Shown here: positions 1 to 6,705 of the stretch, piece by piece
How the letters are laid out: each line of letters opens with the position of its first letter
How positions within the stretch are numbered: position 1 is the first letter of the stretch
Program-made: the position numbers and the translations under genes
Notes under the pieces: generated by a model
What the model saw: only the letters and a program-made list of their open reading frames with translations
The model's database searches: none
What the model was told of the DNA's origin: nothing
Origin: Euryarchaeota archaeon UBA346
GTDB lineage: Archaea; Thermoplasmatota; E2; DHVEG-1
Length of the DNA: 8,660 bases
Assembly (NCBI GenBank): GCA_002496355.1
Contig: DAJP01000034.1
Span: 1 to 8,660, forward strand
Direction of reading: 5' to 3'

Positions 1-1286
1 TCAATAACCCGTTTTGCTTTCCCTGTGCTACGAGGAATCGTCTTTGGTGAGATCGCATGAACCGGGACATGCAGATTGAGGATTCGATAGATCTCGTTCT
101 CCGCTTTCTTTTCAAAGTCATCAAGATGACCGTCTCTATAACGATCCTCCGATGGTTCAACCTCGACAGAAAGCGAATACAGATCCCCTTGCTTGGTCTT
201 CACGATCTGATAGTTATCGCTCACGCCAGCGACCTGCATCAAGGCAGCCTCAATCTGGGAAGGGAACACAATGACTCCTTTTATTTTCATCATGTCATCA
301 CTACGTCCCTTAATCCTGGACTGGATCGGTAACGTCCGTCCACACTCACATTTCTCATCGGTTATTGATGCAAGATCTTTCGTCCGGAAACGGATCGCTG
401 GGAATGCTTCCTTGGTCAAGGTCGTGTACACCAGCTCCCCTTCCGCACCATACTCAAGTGTTTCCCCGGTGGCTGGATCGATCAATTCAGGGTAGAAATG
501 ATCAGCATTGATATGTAGTTTCTTATATTCACATTCGGAGACGACCCCGGGGCCGATCAGTTCGGTCAACCCATAATGCTCATGCGCAACAATCCCCCAG
601 CGTTTCTCGATGTTTCTCCGCATCTCCTCACTCCAGGATTCTGCGCCAAATGCCCCAAGTCGAAGCTTAAAATCCTTAACAGGATTCAATCCTTTCTCCT
701 CTGCAACCTCTGCGATATGCAATGAGTAAGAAGGTGTGCATGCTAGTGCAGTGCTACCAAAATCCTTCATGATATCAATCTGACGCTCTGTGTTCCCCGA
801 ACCGATCGTAATAACCATAGCACCTATCTTTTCTGCCCCTTTTTCAAAACCATGCGCTCCTGTAAACAACCCGTATCCATATGCGTTCTGCACCACATCT
901 TGTTTCCGAAGACCATTTGCATAGAGGGATCGAGCCATCATCTCGCCCCAGAGGTCTACATCATGTCTCGTGTAAGGTCCTACCACTGGTTTGCCTGTGG
1001 TCCCAGAGGAAGCATGGACTTCCACGATATCATCAAGTGGGGTACAGACCAATCCAAACGGATAATACGACCGGAGATCCTGCTTTGTTAAAAAAGGGAG
1101 TTTCTCAATATCCTTTAATGTCTTAATCGACTCAGGTTTAATGTTTGCGTCCGATAATTTCTTATGATAAAATTGATTCGAGATGTCCACGTATTTGACT
1201 AATTTTTGTAAGTTTTTCAACTGTAGTTTTTTTAACTCAGCTAGTGGCATGGTTTCATTCTTAGCGTCCCAGTATTCCTTTGTCAT
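1..1286 (-). CDS. paaK: Phenylacetate-CoA ligase family enzyme (AMP-forming), 3' end cut by the window
   Basis: Reading the minus strand from ATG at 1286 gives 428 uninterrupted codons to the window edge. There is no stop codon, so the last few residues lie outside. The protein starts MTKEYWDAKNETMP, as PaaK enzymes do. Visible motifs are the ATP-binding loop ASSGTTGKP (residues 92-100), YGYGLFTGAHG (about 136-146), YGLTE (238-242), GRSDDMMKIKG (327-337) and the C-terminal STGKAKRVI, whose Lys423 is the probable adenylation lysine. A CxCG pair sits just before the GR motif. The family activates aryl acids such as phenylacetate or indoleacetate to their CoA thioesters through an acyl-adenylate in the cytoplasm. 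The start is supported by GGAGTG (1293-1298, complement) 6 nt upstream. The gene diverges from a Na+ symporter operon, which hints at a shared carboxylate substrate, but that is inference. The family call is firm. The substrate is not determined, and archaeal members may act on other aryl acids. Confidence 0.93.
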   Translation of the reverse strand, partial: MTKEYWDAKNETMPLAELKKLQLKNLQKLVKYVDISNQFYHKKLSDANIKPESIKTLKDIEKLPFLTKQDLRSYYPFGLVCTPLDDIVEVHASSGTTGKPVVGPYTRHDVDLWGEMMARSLYANGLRKQDVVQNAYGYGLFTGAHGFEKGAEKIGAMVITIGSGNTERQIDIMKDFGSTALACTPSYSLHIAEVAEEKGLNPVKDFKLRLGAFGAESWSEEMRRNIEKRWGIVAHEHYGLTELIGPGVVSECEYKKLHINADHFYPELIDPATGETLEYGAEGELVYTTLTKEAFPAIRFRTKDLASITDEKCECGRTLPIQSRIKGRSDDMMKIKGVIVFPSQIEAALMQVAGVSDNYQIVKTKQGDLYSLSVEVEPSEDRYRDGHLDDFEKKAENEIYRILNLHVPVHAISPKTIPRSTGKAKRVI

Positions 1287-1356
1287 AAAAAACACTCCAT
1301 GGATATCATTCAGAATATAGAGTTGCTCTATAAGAGTTTCTGCATGAAAAATAAAG

Positions 1357-1368
1357 AAAGATATAAAA
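1357..1368 (+). promoter_or_regulatory. Probable BRE/TATA for the symporter operon
   Basis: The plus strand reads AAAGATATAAAA, a purine-rich BRE-like run followed by a TATA-like core. Initiation about 25 nt downstream, near 1388, would give a leader of about 40 nt containing GGAGGAGG (1418-1425). It overlaps the paaK TATA candidate on the other strand, so the two genes may share or compete for TBP. Assigned from sequence pattern only. Confidence 0.45.
1360..1368 (-). promoter_or_regulatory. Probable TATA box for paaK in the divergent intergenic region
   Basis: On the minus strand this reads TTTTATATC, an archaeal TATA-like box. Initiation about 25 nt downstream, near 1338, would leave a leader of about 50 nt that contains the GGAGTG ribosome site before paaK. 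The same AT-rich stretch read on the plus strand can serve the symporter operon, so the assignment is tentative. Confidence 0.45.
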
Positions 1369-1430
1369 CAAGAGAATCGGTTTACAACTCTTAAAAAATC
1401 AATTCGAAATTGTGTTTGGAGGAGGCAATG

Positions 1431-1607
1431 ATGAACTTAATCTTAGGTATGGATATAGGGGTATTTCTTGCATGGATTGGAACGTTGTTGGCCACTGTTC
1501 TGTGCATCGTTTATGGGCTCTATTACCAATTCATTAAGAAATCAGAGGAGAAACAACAAACAAAATCCTTAAAAGAAGAGGAGAAAAAGCAAGAGGAGGA
1601 CCAATAA
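1431..1607 (+). CDS. Small one-TM symporter accessory protein
   Basis: This is a 58-residue protein starting MNLILGMDIG. It has one hydrophobic segment (about residues 10-35, FLAWIGTLLATVLCIVYG) followed by a very charged Lys/Glu/Gln tail ending EEKKQEEDQ. The ribosome site GGAGGAGG (1418-1425) sits 5 nt before this ATG; the adjacent ATG at 1428 (2-nt spacing) and a TTG at 1410 upstream of the ribosome site are less likely starts. Its TAA overlaps the ATG of the SSS symporter by 1 nt (TAATG), so the two are probably translationally coupled. Small one-helix proteins directly upstream of sodium:solute symporters are a recurrent arrangement in archaea and are annotated as symporter small accessory proteins. 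The role here, as a membrane subunit or stabiliser of the transporter, is inferred from position and topology, since a protein this short carries little diagnostic sequence. Confidence 0.8.
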   Translation: MNLILGMDIGVFLAWIGTLLATVLCIVYGLYYQFIKKSEEKQQTKSLKEEEKKQEEDQ

Positions 1608-3199
1608 TGGATATCGTGTTCTTTATTATTTCAATGTCTCTTTTTGCTTTAGTGTTTTTCATCCTCGGATATCTTGGGTACCGGCAAACGAAAACAGCAG
1701 AAGATTATTTTATCGCTGGACGGAAAATGGGGGCCGTTCTCATCGCGTTTTCTTATGGTGCGACCTTTATTAGTGCGGTCGCCCTCATCGGGTTTTCTGG
1801 GATTGCATCTGTTTATGGCCTCTCGATCTTATGGCTTGCGTTTCTCAACATTTTCGTTGGAATCTTCATCGCCTTTGTCGTCTATGGTCTTCGAACGAGA
1901 AAGATGGGGTTATCCCTGAAAGCAATGACACTTCCAGAACTGTTAGGACATCGATTCAATTCGGTAAAACTCCAACAAGTCTCGGGGTTAATCATCGGTA
2001 TATTCATGGTCGCCTATACGTCTGCTGTGTTTCTGGCTATCGCATCCCTCTTCCAAGTGACGTTCGCAATCCCTTATTGGCTCTGTGTTGTTGTTTTTAC
2101 CGTAATCGTAGGTATATACCTCATCATCGGTGGAGCCTATGCAGTGATGTGGACCCATGCCGTCCAAGCTATTGTGATGCTTGTGGGCATGATTATTCTC
2201 ACCGTAGGCGTATATTGGATTCTCGGAGGTATTGGTCCTGCTCATGAGGCAGCTGCAGCTCTCACTCCAGAGATGCTACAGAGCATTGGCAGCCCTGCCG
2301 CCACCCAAGCACCCAATGGTCTGACATCGATGCCACCGTTTTTATCAATGCCATTCATGATGATTCTTACCCTTATCTTTGGAGTCGGAATAGGAGTACT
2401 CGCACAACCACAGCTCATTACTAGATATCTTACCGCGAAAAATGACAAAGCACTTCGTCTCGCTATACCATACGGTGGTCTTTTCATCTTACTAATGACA
2501 TTTACCGCCTTTAGCATCGGTCCTCTCTGTAATGTCCTAATGTATCGAAACAATATCTCGTACCCGACAAAGATAGTTGGTGGTGCTCTCACAGCAAACC
2601 CAGATGCAGTCATACCAACCATCATAAACCAGTTCTTCCCCTCCTGGTTTATCCTGATTTTCCTCTTTGCAATCCTTGCAGCAGCGATGTCTACCGCAGC
2701 CGCCCTGTTGCATACCGCTGGAGCAGCAATAGGCAGAGACGTGTATGAAACATCATCAAAAAAACAATTTTCCCCAAAAAAATCTATCTTCATTACCCGT
2801 ATTGCGACGGTAATAATCGTCATAGCCACCCTGATCATCTCCCTGAATCCCTTGGATGTCGTCGCTTATATGACCGCGTTCTTCTTTGGACTGATGGCTT
2901 GCACCTTCCTTGCACCATATACATTAATGCTCTACTGGAAAAGAACAAATAGAACAGGGGTTTGGATCGGTATGCTTGGAGGATTCCTCTTCACAATAAC
3001 CTGGTACATTCTCATCTATTTCAAAACTGCTCCAAAGATCATCGGTTCACCGCTTATTGGGAATTATGTCATCAATATGCTGGACCCTATCTTCATCGGC
3101 CTTCCCCTATCGTTTCTGTTAACGATCCTTTGTAGCATTCTTAGTAAGCAGGATACAGAGGAAGAAACTCTTATGAAAAAGAGCTTTGAAAACATCTAA
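1607..3199 (+). CDS. Sodium:solute symporter (SSS family)
   Basis: A 530-residue polytopic membrane protein with about 13 hydrophobic segments, the usual size for the SSS family (PutP/PanF/ActP/MctP relatives). Family marks are TAEDYFIAGRKMG (30-42) in the first cytoplasmic loop, the GGAYAVMWTHAVQ signature (175-187), AQPQLITRYLTAK (266-278), and AAAMSTAAALLHTAGAAIGR (358-377). Ser362 and Thr363 in that last motif fit the Na2 site of the LeuT-like fold. The family couples inward Na+ movement to uptake of small organic solutes such as proline, pantothenate or monocarboxylates; the sequence alone does not tell me which. The ATG overlaps the stop of the small accessory gene, with GAGGAGGA just upstream as ribosome site. 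The next gene, a lysine dehydrogenase-like enzyme, starts about 40 nt downstream, and paaK diverges upstream, so an amino acid or organic acid substrate is plausible but inferred. Confidence 0.95.
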   Translation: MDIVFFIISMSLFALVFFILGYLGYRQTKTAEDYFIAGRKMGAVLIAFSYGATFISAVALIGFSGIASVYGLSILWLAFLNIFVGIFIAFVVYGLRTRKMGLSLKAMTLPELLGHRFNSVKLQQVSGLIIGIFMVAYTSAVFLAIASLFQVTFAIPYWLCVVVFTVIVGIYLIIGGAYAVMWTHAVQAIVMLVGMIILTVGVYWILGGIGPAHEAAAALTPEMLQSIGSPAATQAPNGLTSMPPFLSMPFMMILTLIFGVGIGVLAQPQLITRYLTAKNDKALRLAIPYGGLFILLMTFTAFSIGPLCNVLMYRNNISYPTKIVGGALTANPDAVIPTIINQFFPSWFILIFLFAILAAAMSTAAALLHTAGAAIGRDVYETSSKKQFSPKKSIFITRIATVIIVIATLIISLNPLDVVAYMTAFFFGLMACTFLAPYTLMLYWKRTNRTGVWIGMLGGFLFTITWYILIYFKTAPKIIGSPLIGNYVINMLDPIFIGLPLSFLLTILCSILSKQDTEEETLMKKSFENI

Positions 3200-3241
3200 T
3201 AAGAGGAAATCACCCTTTTATCTGATGCAAGGTTGGAAAAT

Positions 3242-4399
3242 ATGAAGATAGTGATCCTAGGAGCCGGCATGATGGGTCGCGCAATCGCCTACGACCTATC
3301 GAGATTTTCACCTGTTGATGATATCATTATCGGTGAAAAAGACAATAAAACACGGATTTCAGCTAAACGATTCCTTCAAGGAACCCGTGTCAAAACACTG
3401 GCGTTGAACGCTGAGAACCCCTCTGAAATCAAGAGAGTTCTTCAAAAAGGCGATGTCTTCATCTCCGCGCTCCCCTATATATATAATTATAGATTAGCAA
3501 CGCTTGCGATACAGACAAAAACACATTTTATTGATCTTGGTGGGAATAATACAATCGTTGAAAACGAACGACGTCTCTTTACAAAAGCAAAACAGAACCA
3601 GGTGACCATCATCCCTGATTCAGGGTTAGCCCCAGGTCTTGTGTCGATTATCACCCGTGATATCGTTGATCATTTCGATACAGTCGCCTCGGTACGACTT
3701 CGTGTTGGAGGTCTGCCACGACATCCAAAGCCACCATTGAACTATCAGATCGTGTTTTCTCCTTATGGCCTTATCAACGAATACATAGAAGATGCGTTGA
3801 TTCTCGATCATGGGAAAATCCTTGCTAAGAAATCCATGACGGAGGTTGAGACCCTGCGGTTCCCCAAGCCGTTTGGGACTATGGAAGCATTTCTAACCTC
3901 CGGGGGATGCTCCACCCTACCTTATACCTATAGACATACAATCCAGTACCTTGATTATAAGACGATTCGGTACCCAGGACATTGTGAGAAAATCAGAGCG
4001 ATTCTTGAGCTTGGGCTTGCTGAGGAGAAAAAAATCAACAGCGCTGGTCAGATGATCGCACCCCGGGATGTCTTCGCATCATTGCTAATGAAAAACATTC
4101 CTACAACAGGAGAGGATGTCGTACTACTCAAAGTGATGAGCCAAGGACTAAAACACGGGAAGAAACACTCCCGAGACTACCTCTTGATTGATTCCTGTGA
4201 CAAAAAGAACAATATCTCTGCTATGATGCGTACGACTGGTTATCCTGTTGCGATTACCGCACAGATGATTGCGAACGGGGTTATCAAAGAACGAGGTGTG
4301 TTTGGTCCTGAGGAAATTATCCCGCCCCCTGAATTTTTCAACGAACTGAAGAAACGAGATATCAAGCTCTCCATTACTGATAGAAGCGTTCCTACATGA
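3242..4399 (+). CDS. Saccharopine dehydrogenase family oxidoreductase, lysine 6-dehydrogenase-like
   Basis: A 385-residue enzyme opening with a Rossmann NAD(P)-binding stretch, MKIVILGAGMMG (GxGxxG at residues 7-12). Further marks are DSGLAPG (126-132), VGGLPRHPKPPLNY in the middle, the TSGGCSTLP segment, KTIRYPGH (RYPGH at 243-247), and MMRTTGYPVAITAQMIANG near the C-terminus. The whole order is collinear with what I know of NAD+-dependent L-lysine 6-dehydrogenases, which oxidise lysine's epsilon-amino group to 2-aminoadipate 6-semialdehyde (cyclising to piperideine-6-carboxylate). Saccharopine dehydrogenases and carboxynorspermidine enzymes are alternatives in the same superfamily. The ATG at 3242 is preferred because AAGGT (3229-3233) lies 8 nt upstream; an in-frame TTG at 3233 would sit on that site. 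The gene follows the symporter by 42 nt and overlaps taw3 by 4 nt (ATGA). The family is firm; lysine as substrate is a good guess, not proven. Confidence 0.85.
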   Translation: MKIVILGAGMMGRAIAYDLSRFSPVDDIIIGEKDNKTRISAKRFLQGTRVKTLALNAENPSEIKRVLQKGDVFISALPYIYNYRLATLAIQTKTHFIDLGGNNTIVENERRLFTKAKQNQVTIIPDSGLAPGLVSIITRDIVDHFDTVASVRLRVGGLPRHPKPPLNYQIVFSPYGLINEYIEDALILDHGKILAKKSMTEVETLRFPKPFGTMEAFLTSGGCSTLPYTYRHTIQYLDYKTIRYPGHCEKIRAILELGLAEEKKINSAGQMIAPRDVFASLLMKNIPTTGEDVVLLKVMSQGLKHGKKHSRDYLLIDSCDKKNNISAMMRTTGYPVAITAQMIANGVIKERGVFGPEEIIPPPEFFNELKKRDIKLSITDRSVPT

Positions 4400-4986
4400 A
4401 GAAAAAAGAGTTTTTAGACGCGAAGGAAAACGCCTTGAAATCCTTAGAGAATGCCTGTGATAAAAAGAAGGTTGACGATGGCGCTCTCCCTCTTCTAGCT
4501 ATCATTAATACCATGGAGGGGTTCTATACCACCAGCAGCTGTGCAGGACGAATCGTTTTATTAGAGATACCTCAGATAGGTGACAAACGAGGAGCGACAT
4601 TCCTAGGTATCTGGCACCGAACCATTGAATCAGAAGAGCTGGCCACTGCTTCAAAAAAGGCGACACAGGGTCTCCTCTGGTTACTTGCCCAGGCACCGAT
4701 CCTCCACATAGGAGTTGAAACTCTCCCGCTCGCAGAAAGAATGGTAAAAACAGCGATCTCCTGTGGATTTAAAAATTCATCAATCAGATCCCTTGGAAAA
4801 AAAATCATCATTGAACTCTGTAGTACAGAGCGTCTTGATGCCCCCATAGGGAAGGATGGTTGTCTTTTTTGTGACGAAAAACAGCTCTGTTTGATAGTTG
4901 AAATCTCAAATGAGGTCATAGAACGCTCACAGGAAAAACTGGCACGGCTCACTGAAAAACTAGAGAAAATTGGCGATTTTCCATGA
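4396..4986 (+). CDS. taw3: tRNA wybutosine/wyosine-synthesising methyltransferase Taw3 (TYW3 family)
   Basis: A 196-residue protein with the TYW3 hallmarks: KVDDGALPLLAIIN, then TTSSCAGRI (45-53) and GIWH (71-74), and in the C-terminal half a VETLPLAERMVKTAISCGFK segment, the LGKKIIIEL strand and LIVEISNEVI. TYW3/Taw3 is a SAM-dependent methyltransferase that methylates the imidazopurine ring nitrogen during conversion of G37 to wyosine derivatives in tRNA-Phe. The length is typical of archaeal stand-alone Taw3. The ATG overlaps the TGA of the upstream dehydrogenase (ATGA), so translation is probably coupled, although the two functions have no evident biochemical link. Position 4 of the SSCAGRI motif is Cys-Ala rather than the common Cys-Ser, a conservative change. 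The other wyosine genes (taw1, taw2, trm5) are not in this window. Confidence 0.93.
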   Translation: MKKKEFLDAKENALKSLENACDKKKVDDGALPLLAIINTMEGFYTTSSCAGRIVLLEIPQIGDKRGATFLGIWHRTIESEELATASKKATQGLLWLLAQAPILHIGVETLPLAERMVKTAISCGFKNSSIRSLGKKIIIELCSTERLDAPIGKDGCLFCDEKQLCLIVEISNEVIERSQEKLARLTEKLEKIGDFP

Positions 4987-4993
4987 AAATCAA

Positions 4994-5008
4994 CAAAAGA
5001 TTTATATA
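4994..5008 (+). promoter_or_regulatory. Strong BRE/TATA promoter for the small secreted protein gene
   Basis: The stretch AAAAGATTTATATA (4995-5008) is close to the archaeal consensus: a purine-rich BRE followed by the TTTATATA box. It begins 8 nt after the taw3 stop. Initiation about 25 nt downstream, near 5030, would give a leader of only about 10-13 nt that ends in GGGGAATAAAGT before ATG 5043. It is the best TATA match I see in the window, so strong independent transcription is expected. Confidence 0.8.
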
Positions 5009-5042
5009 TTATGTTGATATATTAGTTGTTGGGGAATAAAGT

Positions 5043-5375
5043 ATGAACACAAAAAAAATCTTAGGCATCTTTATATGCATGCTGGTAATGACCATGATAC
5101 CTGTAGCAGCAGGAGCGACCACAAACAACACTGAAACCGGAAAAATCGGTTGGACCACATTACAAGGATTTACCCTTACACAACCGAAACAGGTGAACGG
5201 TGGAGCATTGATTTCATTTAAATGTCTCTTTGTCCACTATGTCAGCCAAGGTCTCGGCCAGCGTGTAACTGGTATCCGATACGGTGGTCAGGAAATGGTC
5301 ATCCCCGCGAACTTCAACGGGATCCTGATGAACCACATGATATTGGGATGGTGCATTGGCGCCTTAGAGTTCTAA
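5043..5375 (+). CDS. Small secreted protein of unknown function
   Basis: A 110-residue protein I do not recognise. It starts with a Sec-type signal peptide: the basic MNTKK, a hydrophobic core ILGIFICMLVMTMIPVA, and a likely cleavage after AGA near residue 25. The mature part of about 85 residues is rich in Gly, Asn, Gln and Thr and lacks internal repeats. It has a patch of hydrophobic and aromatic residues (ISFKCLFVHYV), two Cys (about residues 60 and 105) that could form a disulfide, and a hydrophobic end ILGWCIGALEF. There is no lipobox, no metal motif and no anchor other than the possibly buried C-terminus. It has its own near-consensus TATA box and is followed by a hairpin and T-tract, so it looks like a monocistronic, well-expressed gene. 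GGGG at 5031-5034 is a weak ribosome site. Real coding is supported by the signal peptide, promoter and terminator, but no function can be assigned. Confidence 0.75.
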   Translation: MNTKKILGIFICMLVMTMIPVAAGATTNNTETGKIGWTTLQGFTLTQPKQVNGGALISFKCLFVHYVSQGLGQRVTGIRYGGQEMVIPANFNGILMNHMILGWCIGALEF

Positions 5376-5430
5376 AGAGAACCACTTTATCTTCTCTTTT
5401 TATTTTTTCTTTTTTTTAATCTAGTTTTTT
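5374..5430 (+). terminator. Hairpin plus T-tract terminator after the secreted protein gene
   Basis: An 8-bp inverted repeat AAAGAGAA (5374-5381) / TTCTCTTT (5392-5399) with a 10-nt loop overlaps the stop codon. Long T-runs follow to 5430. Archaeal termination depends mainly on the T-tract, which is clear here; the A/T-rich stem may be incidental. Confidence 0.75.
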
Positions 5431-5484
5431 TCTTAGAAATCTTTTTTGATGTCTTCTCCTAAAAAGTATACATGATGAATTGTT

Positions 5485-5502
5485 AAAAGAAAAAAAATAA
5501 AA
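5485..5502 (-). terminator. T-rich terminator after the isocitrate dehydrogenase-like gene
   Basis: On the minus strand, the bases just past the TAA at 5508-5510 read as TTTTATTTTTTTTCTTTT. This is a typical archaeal oligo-T terminator facing the plus-strand terminator of the convergent gene. Confidence 0.7.
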
Positions 5503-5507
5503 GGAAC

Positions 5508-6632
5508 TTAGAGTTGATCAAATTTCTTCGCGACTTCCTTTGCGACATCCAGAGTGGTGTTGGACCCCCCGACATCATAGGTTCGGATCTTGTTTTCTTT
5601 GATGACCTGGGCGATCGCGTTTTCCAGTTTCATTGCTGGTTTTTTCTCACCAAGCCAATCCAACATTAACGTTACGGTCAGAAGCATCGCCATCGGGTTG
5701 ACCTTGTACATCCCTGCGTATTTCGGGGCAGACCCATGGGTTGGTTCGAACACGGCATAGCCATCCCCAATATTACCGCTGGAGGCAAACCCAAGGCCGC
5801 CAACAAGCTGGGCGGCAAGGTCTGAGATGATATCCCCAAACATATTCGATGAGACCAACACATCATAATCTTGAGGATTCTTCACCAGCCACATACACAT
5901 GGCATCTACATTGGTCTCCTGATACTTTATCTCCGGGTATTCTCGTGCAATCTTCCGTGCTTCCTCCAGCATCATCCCGCTGGTTTCCCGGATCACATTT
6001 GGTTTTTCAATAAGAGTGACTGATTTTCGCTTATGCTCCTTTGCATACTGAAACGCATGACGGACAATGCTTTGACAGGCTTTCTTCGTAAAGATCCTGC
6101 AGGAGACTGCAATTTCATCAAGGGGGACCTGCGCGAAACGCTTCATCTTCTTATGGGTCATGAGCGCGTCAAAGACCTGTTTTGGCAATGGCCGAAATTC
6201 CACACCCGAATAGAGATCCTCAGTGTTCTCCCGGAACACCACCAGATCGATGTCGTCTCGATAGTTCAACGGATTGCCTAGGTATGCCTTACAGGGCCTG
6301 ATGTTGGTATGGAGGTTAAACTCCTGGCGAAGTCGCACAATCGGACTGGAGTAGGTGATCCCCTTCGTCCGAAGCTCAGGGGAGAGCTCCTTAACTGCAT
6401 CCTCACCCGGTTTGGAGGTAATCGCACCGAAAAGACAGCAATCTGTTTCTTTCAATAAGGACAACGTCCTTTCAGGGAGCGGGTTTCCTTCTTTTTTCCA
6501 GAATTCCCATCCGATGTCCCCATTGGTGAATTCAGCATCCAGACTGATGGTATCTAAAACAATTTTTGCCGCATCCATGACGTCTTTACCGACGCCATCT
6601 CCCGGTAATATCGCAATATGATATTTTGACAT
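5508..6632 (-). CDS. Isocitrate/isopropylmalate dehydrogenase family, probably NADP-type isocitrate dehydrogenase
   Basis: A 374-residue beta-decarboxylating dehydrogenase. Motifs in order are LPGDGVG (9-15), the substrate helix SSPIVRLRQEFNLHTNIRP (95-113), FRENTEDLYSG (133-143, catalytic Tyr141), Lys210 in EKPNV, metal-binding Asp243, Asp267 and Asp271, the family signature NMFGDIISDLAAQLVGG (263-279), and HGSAPKYAG (299-307). Compared with E. coli Icd, Ser96 matches Ser113, and Arg102, Arg112 and Arg134 match the substrate arginines. Lys304-Tyr305 match Lys344-Tyr345, which select NADP. Ile98 replaces Asn115, so the substrate pocket is not fully canonical. Isocitrate is therefore favoured, with homoisocitrate or isopropylmalate as alternatives. 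It is longer than typical isopropylmalate or homoisocitrate enzymes and shorter than E. coli Icd. A GGAGG (6646-6650, complement) lies 13 nt before the ATG, a rather long spacing. It lies 73 nt downstream of mptA on the same strand. Confidence 0.85.
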   Translation of the reverse strand: MSKYHIAILPGDGVGKDVMDAAKIVLDTISLDAEFTNGDIGWEFWKKEGNPLPERTLSLLKETDCCLFGAITSKPGEDAVKELSPELRTKGITYSSPIVRLRQEFNLHTNIRPCKAYLGNPLNYRDDIDLVVFRENTEDLYSGVEFRPLPKQVFDALMTHKKMKRFAQVPLDEIAVSCRIFTKKACQSIVRHAFQYAKEHKRKSVTLIEKPNVIRETSGMMLEEARKIAREYPEIKYQETNVDAMCMWLVKNPQDYDVLVSSNMFGDIISDLAAQLVGGLGFASSGNIGDGYAVFEPTHGSAPKYAGMYKVNPMAMLLTVTLMLDWLGEKKPAMKLENAIAQVIKENKIRTYDVGGSNTTLDVAKEVAKKFDQL

Positions 6633-6686
6633 GAAAAACGGTAATCCTCCCTAGCTTTTAAAGTTTTTTTCTCCGATGAAAAGCAT

Positions 6687-6699
6687 GTTGTTTAAATGA
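6687..6699 (-). promoter_or_regulatory. Possible TATA box for the isocitrate dehydrogenase-like gene
   Basis: The minus strand reads CATTTAAACAACA. Initiation about 25 nt further, near 6667, would give a leader of about 35 nt that includes the GGAGG site. A second AT-rich element, CTTTAAAAG at 6656-6664 (complement), could instead give an almost leaderless transcript. Readthrough from mptA is also possible. Confidence 0.4.
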
Positions 6700-6705
6700 G
6701 CATAT

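Noticed and set aside
57..332. Plus-strand open frames within paaK (57-332, 271-495, 852-1126)
   Set aside because: The minus strand reads as an uninterrupted PaaK with all motifs in order, so these are shadow frames.
2242..2838. Open frame of about 198 codons on the minus strand inside the symporter
   Set aside because: It lies wholly antisense to a clearly coding SSS transporter, shows no family motif or ribosome site, and reflects the codon bias of the real gene.
3224..3244. ATG at 3224 as an alternative start of the dehydrogenase or a leader peptide
   Set aside because: It is out of frame with the dehydrogenase and ends after six codons, with no ribosome site or attenuator structure nearby.
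4572..4952. Open minus-strand frame of about 126 codons across taw3
   Set aside because: It is antisense to a well-supported TYW3 family gene and its product is a low-order Ser/Arg-rich sequence with no recognisable fold.
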